Assembly (NCBI RefSeq): GCF_900638685.1
Contig: NZ_LR134533.1
Location: forward strand, 310,001 to 374,000
Source of the DNA: Neisseria weaveri
GTDB lineage: Bacteria; Pseudomonadota; Gammaproteobacteria; Burkholderiales; Neisseriaceae
DNA: 64,000 bases
Direction: 5' to 3'
Made by a program: the position numbers and the translations under genes. This document shows positions 1 to 9,191 of the stretch, piece after piece. Each line of letters opens with the position of its first letter. Within the stretch, counting starts at the first letter, position 1. Under the pieces are notes generated by a model that was not told the DNA's origin, ran no database searches, and saw only the letters and a list, made by a program, of their open reading frames with translations.

Positions 1-221
1 TGGTGGTTAACCCCTTAAAAGGTAAAAAACTCACCAACGTGCGCGCCAGCGGCACCGACGAAGCCGTGCGCCTGACTACTCCGATCAAGCTGACTTTGGA
101 AAGCGCAGTTGAGTTTATCGACGACGACGAACTGGTGGAAATCACACCGCAATCCATCCGCTTGCGCAAGCGTTACCTGCAAGAGCACGAGCGCCGCAAG
201 CACTTCAAAAAATTAGACTGA
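1..221 (+). CDS. typA: TypA/BipA ribosome-associated GTPase, C-terminal end (partial)
   Basis: Only the last 73 codons lie in the window; the reading frame is open to the left edge, so the GTG near base 3 is not a start. The visible part is the conserved C-terminal tail of BipA/TypA, with the motifs [12 protein letters not shown] and [19 protein letters not shown], ending in a basic tail. BipA is a translational GTPase that binds the 70S ribosome and helps 50S assembly and stress adaptation. The gene is followed at once by an uptake-sequence hairpin that should end its transcript. The family call is very safe; the GTPase domain itself cannot be inspected. Confidence 0.93.
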   Translation, partial: VVNPLKGKKLTNVRASGTDEAVRLTTPIKLTLESAVEFIDDDELVEITPQSIRLRKRYLQEHERRKHFKKLD

Positions 222-240
222 TTCATTGATGTCTAACCCA

Positions 241-272
241 AAGAGGCCGTCTGAATTTTCAGACGGCCTCTT
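241..272. terminator. Uptake-sequence dyad behind typA
   Basis: Two AG-DUS copies (AGGCCGTCTGAA) face each other across a 4-base centre, giving a GC-rich hairpin 20 bases after the typA stop. It serves as both DNA-uptake signal and probable terminator. Confidence 0.8.
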
Positions 273-345
273 GACATACCCTTACCCTTGATAATTCACC
301 TGATTCCCCCTATATTGTTGCAACACACTTTTTTCAGGAAAAGAA

Positions 346-912
346 ATGAAACATACCGTTATTCTGACCGTTTTATCCGCGCTTGCCCTGAGCGCTTGTA
401 AAGACGACACCCAAGCCAAATTGGATGCGCAGCAAAAACAAATCGAAGCCTTGCAGCAGCAGTTGGCTCAACAAAATGCCAACCCGGCCGAACAAGACAA
501 TACCGTTTACCAACTGGCAGCCGATGCAGTTAAAGACACCATTCCTGCCGAATTCCAAAACGGCAACAACGGCGAGCCCGTTACCGGCACAGACGGCCAG
601 CAATATATTTATGACGAATCTACCGGCAGCTGGCTGCTGCAAAGCCTGATCGGTGCTGCCGCAGGTGCCTTCATCGGCAGCGCTTTGGCCAACAAATTCC
701 AAAAAGCCAACCCCAACAGCCCGGCAGTACAACGTGCGCAAGCGAATTACTACCAATCCGCCAAACCGCAACAACGTACCACCCAGCAACTGAACACCAA
801 GTCCGTACCGGCACAGAAAGGGGCGGCGTCTCCGCAATACCGCCAAACCAATCAAGCACAGCCTAACCACAAACGACCGGTAAAACGCGGCGGTTTCGGC
901 CGCAGAAGATAA
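346..912 (+). CDS. Putative lipoprotein with glycine-zipper segment
   Basis: A 188-residue protein of unknown function. It begins with a short lipoprotein signal peptide ending in the lipobox LSAC, so Cys18 should be lipidated. A Gln/Ala-rich, probably helical stretch follows (residues 25-45). Near residues 95-110 lies a small-residue segment (LIGAAAGAFIGSALANKF) like the glycine zippers of outer-membrane lipoproteins. The C-terminal third is Gln/Pro/Arg-rich and very basic. The start is backed by CAGGAAAAG eight bases upstream. It stands alone between DUS hairpins. Envelope location is inferred; no enzyme motif is visible. Confidence 0.75.
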   Translation: MKHTVILTVLSALALSACKDDTQAKLDAQQKQIEALQQQLAQQNANPAEQDNTVYQLAADAVKDTIPAEFQNGNNGEPVTGTDGQQYIYDESTGSWLLQSLIGAAAGAFIGSALANKFQKANPNSPAVQRAQANYYQSAKPQQRTTQQLNTKSVPAQKGAASPQYRQTNQAQPNHKRPVKRGGFGRRR

Positions 913-918
913 TGCTTA

Positions 919-950
919 GCCGTCTGAAAACGCTGATTTTTCAGACGGCC
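919..950. terminator. Uptake-sequence hairpin
   Basis: Inverted GCCGTCTGAA copies with a short loop just behind the lipoprotein gene; likely terminator. Confidence 0.7.
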
Positions 951-1037
951 TCACAATAACGGCGTATATCTTATTTATAAAATTATAAAAATTTATAAAA
1001 TTATAAAAAGGTTGTGATTTATATCCATGCCGTCTGA

Positions 1038-2009
<972 letters not shown>

Positions 2010-2073
2010 CCCTTGCTCCAAAGTTTAGGACAAAGCGGCAAACCAAACAGAAATACTGATGGTTTGCCTAAAA

Positions 2074-2112
2074 AAACACCGGTAGCTTTCCAGTTACCGG
2101 TCGGTGTTTTTA
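2074..2112 (+). terminator. Rho-independent terminator of trxB
   Basis: Stem ACCGGTA / TACCGGT with flanking A and T tracts, ending in a T run; unlike most terminators here it contains no uptake sequence. Confidence 0.75.
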
Positions 2113-2137
2113 CTGCTTCAAATACTATTCAAATCTA

Positions 2138-2650
2138 CTACATTCTACCCAACTCACGCTGCAAAGCCTGAATATTCTGCTGCCTGTCCAATACGCTGCT
2201 TTGCAGCTGATGAATCAACTCGCGGTTAACCGTACCGTCTTTCGCCGCCCGTGCATTTTGCAAAGACTGCTCGGCACTCTTCAAGGCCTGACGCTCATTG
2301 GAAAGCTCTTGCTCCAAAATCACTTTGCGCCCGCCTGCATTTTTTACCGGCACCACAGGTGCCGCCTGCACTCCGGCAGGCTGGCTTGCTTTCGCTGCCG
2401 CTTGATTTGCCGTTTTGTTTTTAGGCTTTTCCGTCTTAGGCTGATGGCTTTCTTTTACGGCATAATCGTTACTGCTGCTGTAACTCCCGATAGACGGCAA
2501 ATCGGCAGAACGGCAGTTGCCGCTCAATTTAGAGGTGTAAACCGTCCGGCCATTCACTGTGCACTCATAAATTTTCGAAGCATAAACAGATGTGCCTACC
2601 GATATTGAAAGCACGGCAGCGGCAATCCAATTTAGCGGATGTATTTTCAT
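2138..2650 (-). CDS. DUF4124-like secreted protein with C-terminal coiled coil
   Basis: About 170 residues, function unknown. The start MKIHPLNW at 2650 is preferred because GGGGAAAATATCAAAA lies before it; an ATG 18 bases further up is contained in that ribosome site. A signal peptide ends near VYAS. The next segment (KIYECTVNGRTVYTSK) resembles the DUF4124 fold of small periplasmic proteins. A low-complexity Lys/Ala/Pro linker follows, then a charged helix (about 110-170) likely to form a coiled coil. The gene at 54885-55271 has the same plan, so the genome holds at least two. Periplasmic location is inferred. Confidence 0.7.
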   Translation of the reverse strand: MKIHPLNWIAAAVLSISVGTSVYASKIYECTVNGRTVYTSKLSGNCRSADLPSIGSYSSSNDYAVKESHQPKTEKPKNKTANQAAAKASQPAGVQAAPVVPVKNAGGRKVILEQELSNERQALKSAEQSLQNARAAKDGTVNRELIHQLQSSVLDRQQNIQALQRELGRM

Positions 2651-2692
2651 TTTTGATATTTTCCCCATTTACCAAAATCGGCAACAGCAGCA

Positions 2693-4612
2693 TTATAAAG
2701 CAAATTCCATTTCAATATCTTGATAAACCTGCTCCAATTCTTCCTGCCATGCCAACCATTGCTCTTCCAGCGCGGCAAGCTTGGCTTTGGTTTGGGCAAG
2801 TTCGTTAAGTGTTTGTTGGAGTTTGGCTTTATTCTCTTCCAAATAAGCGTCTTCTTGTGACAAAAATGTTTCACATGCCGTCTGAATCCCGCTTAATTCG
2901 GCCATTTCCTTTTCAGCCTTGTCGATTTTTTGCTGCACGGGCTTGGTGCGTTTGGCTTTTTCCTGCCTGATTTGCGCTTCGAGGCGTTTGGTGTCTTTGC
3001 GGCTTTGGGTTTGTGCCGAAGCGGCGGGCGCTGCGGCGGCATTTTCCTGTGCCAAACGCCATTGGCGGTAATCGTTCAAATCGCCGTCGAAGTTTTTCAG
3101 ACGGCCTTTGTCGATCTGCAGAAAGCTGTCGGTTGTGGCTTCGAGCAGGCTGCGGTCGTGCGACACTACGATCAATGCGCCCTGAAAACTCTGCAATGCC
3201 ACGGTAAGTGCGTGGCGCATGTCCAAATCGAGGTGGTTGGTCGGTTCGTCGAGCAGCAGCAGATTGGGCTTTTGCCACACAATCATCGCCAATGCCAGCC
3301 GTGCTTTTTCGCCGCCGGAAAAAGGCTCGATTTTCTGCAAAGCCATATCGCCGACAAAGTTGAAGCCGCCGAGAAAATTGCGGATTTCCTGCTCGCGCAC
3401 CTCGGGAGAAAGCTGCTGGATGTGCCAAACGGGGCTTTGGTCGTCGCGCAGGGTGTCAAGCTGGTGCTGGGCGAAATAGCCGATGTTGAGCTTTTCGGAT
3501 TTCACTATCTGGCCGGACAATAAAGCCAATTCTCCGGCCAAGGCTTTGATGAAGGTGGATTTTCCGCTGCCGTTCACACCCAGCAATCCGTAGCGTGCAC
3601 CGCTTTCCAGCGATAAAGTAATGTCGTGCAGCACTACCGTATCGCCGTAGCCCAAATCGGCTTTATCCATTTTTAACAAAGGGTTGGGCAAATGTGCAGG
3701 CGTTTCGAATTCAAATGAAAATTCGCTGTCGAGATGCGCGGGGGCGATGCGCTCCAGTTTGGCCAACGCTTTCATGCGGCTTTGCGCTTGGGTGGCTTTG
3801 GTGGCTTTGGCTTTGAAGCGGTCGATAAACGATTGCAAATGCTTGATCTGCGTTTGCTGTTTTACATATGCGGCCTGCTGTTGCGCCAAACGCTGGGCGC
3901 GTTCGGTTTGGTAAAAATCGTAGTTGCCGCCGTATTGGGTGAGCTTCTGATTCGATAATTCAACGGTTTGCGTGGTGGTGGCATTCAGAAAATCGCGGTC
4001 GTGCGAAATGATGATTTGGGTGCACGGCAGACTTGCGAGGTGGTTTTCCAACCACAGCACGGTTTCCAAATCCAAGTGGTTGGTCGGTTCGTCGAGCAGC
4101 AGCAAATCGGCACGGCACATCAGGGCTTGAGCCAAATTCAAACGCATACGCCAGCCGCCTGAAAAGGCTTTCACGGGCTTGCTGTGTTCTTCCTGAGCAA
4201 AACCCAATCCGCTCAACAGTTTGGCGGCACGGGCGGGCGCGGTGTAGGCATCGATTTCTTCGAGCTTGGCATGCCATTCGGCGATTTTGATGCCGTCGTT
4301 TTGTACTTCGGCTTCTGCTAAGGCCGTCTGAAATTGCTGCAACTCGGCATCGCCCTGCAAAACGTAGTCCAAAGCCGAAGTATCCAATGCGGGCGTTTCC
4401 TGCGCCACCGCCGCCATTTTCCAATGCTTGGGAATCTGCACATCGCCCGTATCCTGTGTGATTTCGCCTTTAATCAGGGCAAACAGGCTCGATTTGCCGG
4501 TGCCGTTTTTGCCGATTAAGCCGACGCGTTGGTTGGGATTGATAGTAAGGTTGGCTTGGTTGAGCAACACTTTCAGGCCGCGCTGGAGGGTGAGGTTTTT
4601 GAGTTCGATCAT
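2693..4612 (-). CDS. ABC-F family ATPase, YheS-like
   Basis: A soluble protein with two ABC ATPase cassettes and no membrane segments, about 639 residues from MIELKNLTLQRG, matching YheS of E. coli in length and start. An in-frame ATG at 4645 would add 11 residues not expected for the family. Cassette 1 has Walker A GKNGTGKSS, signature FSGGWRMRL and Walker B LLLLDEPTNHLDL; cassette 2 has GVNGSGKST, FSGGEKARL and LLLLDEPTNHLDL. The interdomain linker and a C-terminal coiled coil (about 540-639) are present. ABC-F proteins act on ribosomes; the specific role of YheS is unsettled. Three uptake words lie inside the gene. Confidence 0.92.
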   Translation of the reverse strand: MIELKNLTLQRGLKVLLNQANLTINPNQRVGLIGKNGTGKSSLFALIKGEITQDTGDVQIPKHWKMAAVAQETPALDTSALDYVLQGDAELQQFQTALAEAEVQNDGIKIAEWHAKLEEIDAYTAPARAAKLLSGLGFAQEEHSKPVKAFSGGWRMRLNLAQALMCRADLLLLDEPTNHLDLETVLWLENHLASLPCTQIIISHDRDFLNATTTQTVELSNQKLTQYGGNYDFYQTERAQRLAQQQAAYVKQQTQIKHLQSFIDRFKAKATKATQAQSRMKALAKLERIAPAHLDSEFSFEFETPAHLPNPLLKMDKADLGYGDTVVLHDITLSLESGARYGLLGVNGSGKSTFIKALAGELALLSGQIVKSEKLNIGYFAQHQLDTLRDDQSPVWHIQQLSPEVREQEIRNFLGGFNFVGDMALQKIEPFSGGEKARLALAMIVWQKPNLLLLDEPTNHLDLDMRHALTVALQSFQGALIVVSHDRSLLEATTDSFLQIDKGRLKNFDGDLNDYRQWRLAQENAAAAPAASAQTQSRKDTKRLEAQIRQEKAKRTKPVQQKIDKAEKEMAELSGIQTACETFLSQEDAYLEENKAKLQQTLNELAQTKAKLAALEEQWLAWQEELEQVYQDIEMEFAL

Positions 4613-4889
4613 GGGAAAACGGGGCGTAAGGTAAAAAACAGGCATTTTAACCGATTTGGCGGCGCAAGCGGGACAAGCCGCTTTTCACACCCGGACAGCA
4701 TACTTTTTCAGCCAAAATTATTAGCATTTAAATCTAAAAATAACAAAAATCAACCAATAAAATATTTAAAATGGCATTTATTTATCGATTTTTTGCAGAA
4801 AAGGTTTTCTCATCTCCATTGTTTTGTTAAGGTGTTTTCACTCCAATCCATTTTCGGCATTGTGCTGTCAACCGAATAGAAAGGAAGTT

Positions 4890-6881
4890 ATGACCACAAA
4901 ACAAAATCCACTCACTCATCAAGGGAAAATCAACCCGGCTGTTTTTTACAGCTCTTCAGCCATCATTTTTTCCATCATACTGTTTGCCGTTATTGCTCCC
5001 CAAACTGCAGACTCAACCTTCAAAGCCATTCAGACGGCCATCATTTCCAACGCCAGTTGGTATTACGTTTTAACCGTTGCCGTGATTTTGTTGGCATCTG
5101 TTTACTTGGGCCTGTCGCGCTACGGCACCATTAAGCTCGGCCCCGATCACGCCCGCCCCGATTACAGCAACCGTTCTTGGTTTGCCATGCTTTTTTCCGC
5201 AGGCATGGGTATCGGCTTGATGTTTTTCGGTATTGCCGAGCCGGTCATGCATTTCTTGTCTCCGCCCGTCGGCGACAGCAACACGGTCGAAGCCGCCCGA
5301 CAAGCCATGCGGCTGACTTTTTTCCATTGGGGCCTGCACGCATGGGCGATTTACGCGATTGTGGCGCTGATTTTGGCGTTTTTTGCCTACCGCCACAATC
5401 TGCCGCTAACGCTGCGCTCTGCGCTCTACCCTTTAATCGGCAATAAAATTTACGGCCCGATCGGCCATACGGTAGATGTTTTTGCCGTAGTCGGCACTTT
5501 ATTTGGCGTTGCCACTTCATTGGGCTACGGTGTGTTGCAGGTTAACGCCGGTTTGAACCACCTTTTTCCGGCTGTTCCGGTCGGCACTTCTACACAAATC
5601 ATCTTGATTATCGCCATCACCGCTTTAGCAACGGTTTCGGTAGCCACAGGCTTGGATAAAGGCGTTAAGTTTCTCTCCGAATTGAATTTGGGCTTGGCGG
5701 TGGTCTTGCTGCTGTTTGTATTGCTCGGCGGTTCTACCGTGTTTCTGCTGCAGGCGTTGGTACAGAACATCGGCCACTACACATCCAATATCGTCAGCAT
5801 GACGTTCAATCTTTTTGCCTACCAAAAAACCGACTGGATCGGCGGTTGGACTATTCTTTATTGGGGCTGGTGGCTGAGTTGGGCGCCTTTTGTCGGCCTG
5901 TTTATCGCCCGCGTTTCGCGCGGACGCACCATCCGTGAATTTGTTATCGGCGTATTGTTGGTACCGACAGGCTTCACCTTTATGTGGATGACCTTTTTCG
6001 GCAATTCCGCCATCGATATGATTCTGAACCAAAATATCGCATCGCTCGGAACAGTGGTATCGCAAGACGTTTCTCTGGCTTTGTTTGCCTTTTTGGAACA
6101 CCTGCCTTTCTCCACCCTCTTTACCTATATTGCCCTGTTGATGGTGGTGGTATTTTTCGTTACATCCGCCGACTCCGGTGCATTGGTCATGGATATGTTG
6201 TGTGCTTACGGCGAAGGCAGCAAAGGCGTGGCTTACCGCATCTATTGGTCGGTCGGTGCCGGTGTAGTGGCCATCGTGCTGTTGTTGGCCGGCGGACTCG
6301 GTGCGCTGCAAACCATGGCGATTGCCAGCGCGCTGCCTTTTGTAACCGTTTTGATGATTGCCATGTACGGCTTGTTTAAAGCCCTGAATATCGACATTCA
6401 AAAACAGATGGTGCAGCAAGTGTCTCCGCCCACCGTTGCGCCGATGCTGCGCTCCAAAGGTGCTTGGCGCGAACGTCTTAAAGTGATTATGGATTTTCCG
6501 GATAAAAAAACCGTTCATCACTTTGTTGATACTACCGTATCGGAAGCCTGCCACGAAGTCGGCCAAGAACTGCGGCAGCTGGGTGTGAGCATTCAAATCC
6601 GACAACCTGCTTCGGGAGAAATCGTGTTGGTTGCCGACCACGAAGCGGAAATCAACTTTACCTACCAAGTGATCGCCACACCGCATGTCCAGCCTGCATT
6701 CGTACAGTCCGACCATGCAGAACAAGCCGTGAGCGACGAGCAGCAGTATTACCGCGCCGAAGTGCATTTGGGCGAAGGCGGTCAAGATTACGATATTATG
6801 GGTTGGAGCAAAGAAGGCGTAATCAACGACATCATCGACCAATACCACAAACATATGCACTTCCTGCACAGTTTGCGCTAA
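4890..6881 (+). CDS. betT: BCCT-family transporter, BetT-like (choline/betaine uptake)
   Basis: A 663-residue inner-membrane carrier of the betaine/choline/carnitine family, with about 12 hydrophobic segments followed by a long cytoplasmic tail (from about 515) as in E. coli BetT. The MFFGIAEPVMHF motif and the tryptophan-rich WTILYWGWWLSWAPFVGLFIA stretch mark the substrate site. The ATG at 4890 follows AAGGAAG at the right spacing; the frame is open 66 bases further up, but those residues are not family-like. No betaine-synthesis genes lie nearby, so uptake for osmoprotection is inferred from the family, and choline versus betaine cannot be decided. Confidence 0.88.
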   Translation: MTTKQNPLTHQGKINPAVFYSSSAIIFSIILFAVIAPQTADSTFKAIQTAIISNASWYYVLTVAVILLASVYLGLSRYGTIKLGPDHARPDYSNRSWFAMLFSAGMGIGLMFFGIAEPVMHFLSPPVGDSNTVEAARQAMRLTFFHWGLHAWAIYAIVALILAFFAYRHNLPLTLRSALYPLIGNKIYGPIGHTVDVFAVVGTLFGVATSLGYGVLQVNAGLNHLFPAVPVGTSTQIILIIAITALATVSVATGLDKGVKFLSELNLGLAVVLLLFVLLGGSTVFLLQALVQNIGHYTSNIVSMTFNLFAYQKTDWIGGWTILYWGWWLSWAPFVGLFIARVSRGRTIREFVIGVLLVPTGFTFMWMTFFGNSAIDMILNQNIASLGTVVSQDVSLALFAFLEHLPFSTLFTYIALLMVVVFFVTSADSGALVMDMLCAYGEGSKGVAYRIYWSVGAGVVAIVLLLAGGLGALQTMAIASALPFVTVLMIAMYGLFKALNIDIQKQMVQQVSPPTVAPMLRSKGAWRERLKVIMDFPDKKTVHHFVDTTVSEACHEVGQELRQLGVSIQIRQPASGEIVLVADHEAEINFTYQVIATPHVQPAFVQSDHAEQAVSDEQQYYRAEVHLGEGGQDYDIMGWSKEGVINDIIDQYHKHMHFLHSLR

Positions 6882-6902
6882 GTCATTCTAAAGGTATTGA
6901 AC

Positions 6903-6932
6903 AAGGCCGTCTGAAAAATTCAGACGGCCTTT
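6903..6932. terminator. Uptake-sequence hairpin behind the BCCT gene
   Basis: Inverted AG-DUS pair separated by two bases, followed by a T-rich stretch. Its right arm starts the 96-base segment that is repeated at 13737. Confidence 0.8.
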
Positions 6933-7016
6933 TCTTCTTTTATAACAAAATCATCTTTAATTAAAACCAACCATTCTTTCCTTTTTTCAGACGGCCTCTA
7001 TACAGTTACACACAAC
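6921..7016 (+). repeat. Direct repeat copy A: cysT leader
   Basis: This 96-base segment, which precedes cysT, recurs at 13737-13832 in front of the intact cysA with about five mismatches. It spans from the right arm of one uptake-sequence hairpin through a second uptake word at 6988-6997. Confidence 0.95.
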
Positions 7017-7037
7017 CCATTCTCCACAGTACCCGTC

Positions 7038-7874
7038 ATGTTATTACTGAAAACCCCCAGCGTGTTACCCGGTTTCAAAATCAGCCTCGGCCTCACCGTA
7101 TTGTGCCTGTCGCTTTTGGTGGTGCTACCGTTTGCCATGATGGCCGTTAAGGCGGGCGAAATCGGTTGGACGGCTTTTTGGCAAACCATTTCCGAGCCGA
7201 ACGTGCTGGCGGCGGTGTGGCTCACGTTGCGGATGTCGTTTTACGCCATGCTCACCAATATCGTGTTCGGCACTTTGGTGGCGTGGGTGCTGGTGCGCTA
7301 TGAGTTTCCCGGCAAAAGCATCGCCAATGCGCTGGTGGACTTGCCGTTTGCGCTGCCGACGGCGGTAACCGGCATTGCGCTGGCCACGCTGTATGCGCCC
7401 AACGGCTGGCTGGGGCGGTGGTTTGAACCGCTGGGCATCAAAATCGCGTTCACACCCATCGGCATTTGGATTGCGCTGGTGGTGGTGAGCCTGCCGTTTA
7501 TCGTGCGGGCGGTGCAGCCGGTGTTGGAAGAATTGTCGGGCGAATACGAAGAAGCGGCGGCCACTTTGGGCGCAAACCGCTTTACTACGTTCCGCCGCGT
7601 GCTGCTGCCTGAAATCGCTCCCGCCCTGATTACCGGTGCGGGCATGATGTTCGCACGGGCAACGGGCGAATACGGCTCGGTGATTTTTATCGCGGGCAAT
7701 ATCCCGATGGTTTCCGAAATTCTGCCGCTGGTGATTACCGGCAAGCTGGAGCAGTTCGACGTGCAGGGCGCATCGGCCGTGGCTTTGTTTATGCTGATGA
7801 TTTCGTTTGTGATTCTGTTTTTGCTGAACATCGGCCAATGGGCTTTGAGCAAACGGGCGGGCGCGAAAGTTTGA
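7038..7874 (+). CDS. cysT: Sulfate/thiosulfate ABC transporter permease CysT (CysU)
   Basis: One of two inner-membrane permeases of the CysTWA sulfate importer, 278 residues with six predicted membrane helices. The EAA coupling loop is seen as EEAAATLGANRFTTFRRVLLPEIAP around 170-195. With CysW it forms the channel driven by CysA. No periplasmic sulfate-binding protein gene is adjacent, which fits Neisseria, where it lies elsewhere. It is separated from cysW by 100 bases with an uptake-sequence hairpin. The ribosome site before the ATG is weak. Its leader is the segment copied in front of the distant intact cysA. Confidence 0.93.
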   Translation: MLLLKTPSVLPGFKISLGLTVLCLSLLVVLPFAMMAVKAGEIGWTAFWQTISEPNVLAAVWLTLRMSFYAMLTNIVFGTLVAWVLVRYEFPGKSIANALVDLPFALPTAVTGIALATLYAPNGWLGRWFEPLGIKIAFTPIGIWIALVVVSLPFIVRAVQPVLEELSGEYEEAAATLGANRFTTFRRVLLPEIAPALITGAGMMFARATGEYGSVIFIAGNIPMVSEILPLVITGKLEQFDVQGASAVALFMLMISFVILFLLNIGQWALSKRAGAKV

Positions 7875-7879
7875 GGATT

Positions 7880-7934
7880 GAGGCCGTCTGAAAAGTTTTA
7901 GCGAAACTCGCACCGCTCGCTTTCAGACGGCCTC
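7880..7934. terminator. Uptake-sequence inverted pair between cysT and cysW
   Basis: GAGGCCGTCTGAAA and its complement are separated by about 27 bases; it could weaken read-through from cysT into cysW. Confidence 0.5.
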
Positions 7935-7973
7935 TAAAAGTAAACCGATAAAAAAGACCAAACCTAAAAAACC

Positions 7974-8834
7974 ATGAAAACCAATCCACCCAATCCCAAC
8001 CTTACCGAACCGCGCTGGCTGCGGCTGACGCTGATTGCCGTTGCGCTGACGTTTCTGCTGCTGATGCTGGTAGTGCCGCTGGCCGCCGTGTTCTACGAAG
8101 CCTTGAAAGGCGGCTGGACTCTGTATCTGCAATCCATTACCGACCCCGAAGCATGGTCTGCCATCAAGCTCACGCTGATTACCGCTGCGGTGGTGGTGCC
8201 GGTGAATGCCGTGCTGGGCGTGGCGATGGCTTGGCTGCTCACCCGCTTCGACTTCCGCGGCAAGCAGTTGCTCACCACCCTGCTCGATTTGCCGTTTTCC
8301 GTGTCGCCCGTGGTGGCCGGTTTGATGTTTGTGCTGCTATTCGGCGCGCACACCGCCTTCGGCGGCTGGCTCGAAGCGCAAAGCATTCAGATTATTTTCG
8401 CCATTCCCGGCATTATCCTTGCCACGCTGTTCGTTACCTTTCCGTTTGTCGCCCGCGAACTGATTCCGCTGATGCAGGCACAGGGCGACAGCGAAGAACA
8501 GGCCGCCCTCATTCTCGGCGCAAGCGGCCGGCAGATGTTTTGGCGCGTAACCCTGCCCAACATCAAATGGGCGCTGCTCTACGGCATCATCCTCACCAAC
8601 GCCCGCGCGATGGGCGAATTCGGCGCGGTGAGTGTGGTTTCGGGGCATATCCGCGGCGAAACCAACACCATTCCGCTGCTGGTGGAAATTTTCTACAACG
8701 AATACAACTTCACCGGCGCATTCGCCCTCTCCGGCGTGCTGGCCCTGCTCGCACTGGCCACCCTCGCCCTGCAAAACATCATTACCCGCATTCAAGAACG
8801 CAAACTCGCCGCTGCCGAAAGGAACGTCGCATGA
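7974..8834 (+). CDS. cysW: Sulfate/thiosulfate ABC transporter permease CysW
   Basis: Second permease of the sulfate importer, 286 residues with six hydrophobic segments and a C-terminal basic tail (RIQERKLAAAERNVA). The EAA-type loop EEQAALILGASGRQMFWRVTLPN lies near 175-197. Its stop overlaps the start of the cysA remnant by four bases (ATGA), the usual cysW-cysA coupling. Since that cysA copy is dead, CysW must use CysA made from 13867. The final 27 bases are repeated at 13844-13870, so a scrap of cysW also precedes the working cysA. Confidence 0.93.
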   Translation: MKTNPPNPNLTEPRWLRLTLIAVALTFLLLMLVVPLAAVFYEALKGGWTLYLQSITDPEAWSAIKLTLITAAVVVPVNAVLGVAMAWLLTRFDFRGKQLLTTLLDLPFSVSPVVAGLMFVLLFGAHTAFGGWLEAQSIQIIFAIPGIILATLFVTFPFVARELIPLMQAQGDSEEQAALILGASGRQMFWRVTLPNIKWALLYGIILTNARAMGEFGAVSVVSGHIRGETNTIPLLVEIFYNEYNFTGAFALSGVLALLALATLALQNIITRIQERKLAAAERNVA

Positions 8835-8896
8835 GCATCACCATTCAAAAACTCAACAAACACTTCGGCTCATTCCGCGCCCTCAAAAACATCAAC
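8808..8896 (+). repeat. Direct repeat copy A: cysW end and cysA start
   Basis: Eighty-nine bases covering the cysW 3' end and the first 66 bases of cysA; recurs at 13844-13932 with about seven mismatches, most of them silent. Similarity stops sharply at 8896, which I take as the left edge of the inserted block. Confidence 0.95.
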
Positions 8897-8914
8897 AACA
8901 CCCAAAGCGCGTAA
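8831..8914 (+). pseudogene. cysA: Truncated 5' stub of cysA
   Basis: Starts exactly like the intact cysA ([13 protein letters not shown], then a near-identical run to residue 22) but leaves the homology after base 8896 and hits a stop at 8912. Only 27 codons remain, with no Walker A, so it cannot make an ATPase. The break is where foreign DNA begins. Translation is presumably still coupled to cysW, which may yield a useless short peptide. Confidence 0.93.
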
Positions 8915-9075
8915 GTCAGCGCCTGCCATACCTTGCCCTGCATGACCGCGTTGACGGCAAAACCGCCGAACACGGGGTAAATCAGAAACAGCAGGTTTTC
9001 CAAAGCCACGATGCTGAACGTGAGCAGCAGCTTTTTGCGGTGTGCGGTGCCGATATTTTTTAAAGTATTCCACAT
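8897..9075 (-). pseudogene. N-terminal fragment of an ABC transporter membrane domain
   Basis: From an ATG at 9075 the minus strand encodes about 60 residues (MWNTLKNIGTAHRKK, then hydrophobic segments FSIVALENLLFLIYPVFGG and ALTYALWVLLMF) that look like the start of a six-helix ABC exporter domain. The frame runs into the cysA stub at 8897 and ends at 8845 in unrelated sequence, so the gene was cut by the rearrangement. It lies downstream of the SbmA-like gene in the same direction and was probably the next gene of the donor locus. No ATPase part is present. Confidence 0.75.
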
Positions 9076-9191
9076 GGTTAAACTTCATTTCCCATCATCG
9101 GTGCAGTCATACCGTTTATAAAAAATTCAACTGCGTTGCCGTTATAGTGTATTTGCCGCATCTGCGGCATCCCGCCAAGAGGTTTCACTTT

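Noticed and set aside
5625..6869. Minus-strand frame of 414 codons under the BCCT gene
   Set aside because: Shadow of the transporter frame; His/Gln-rich and without signals.
6921..7016. Insertion-sequence ends at the cys duplications
   Set aside because: No transposase, no terminal inverted repeats and no short target duplication at the joints; homologous or DUS-mediated recombination explains the data better.
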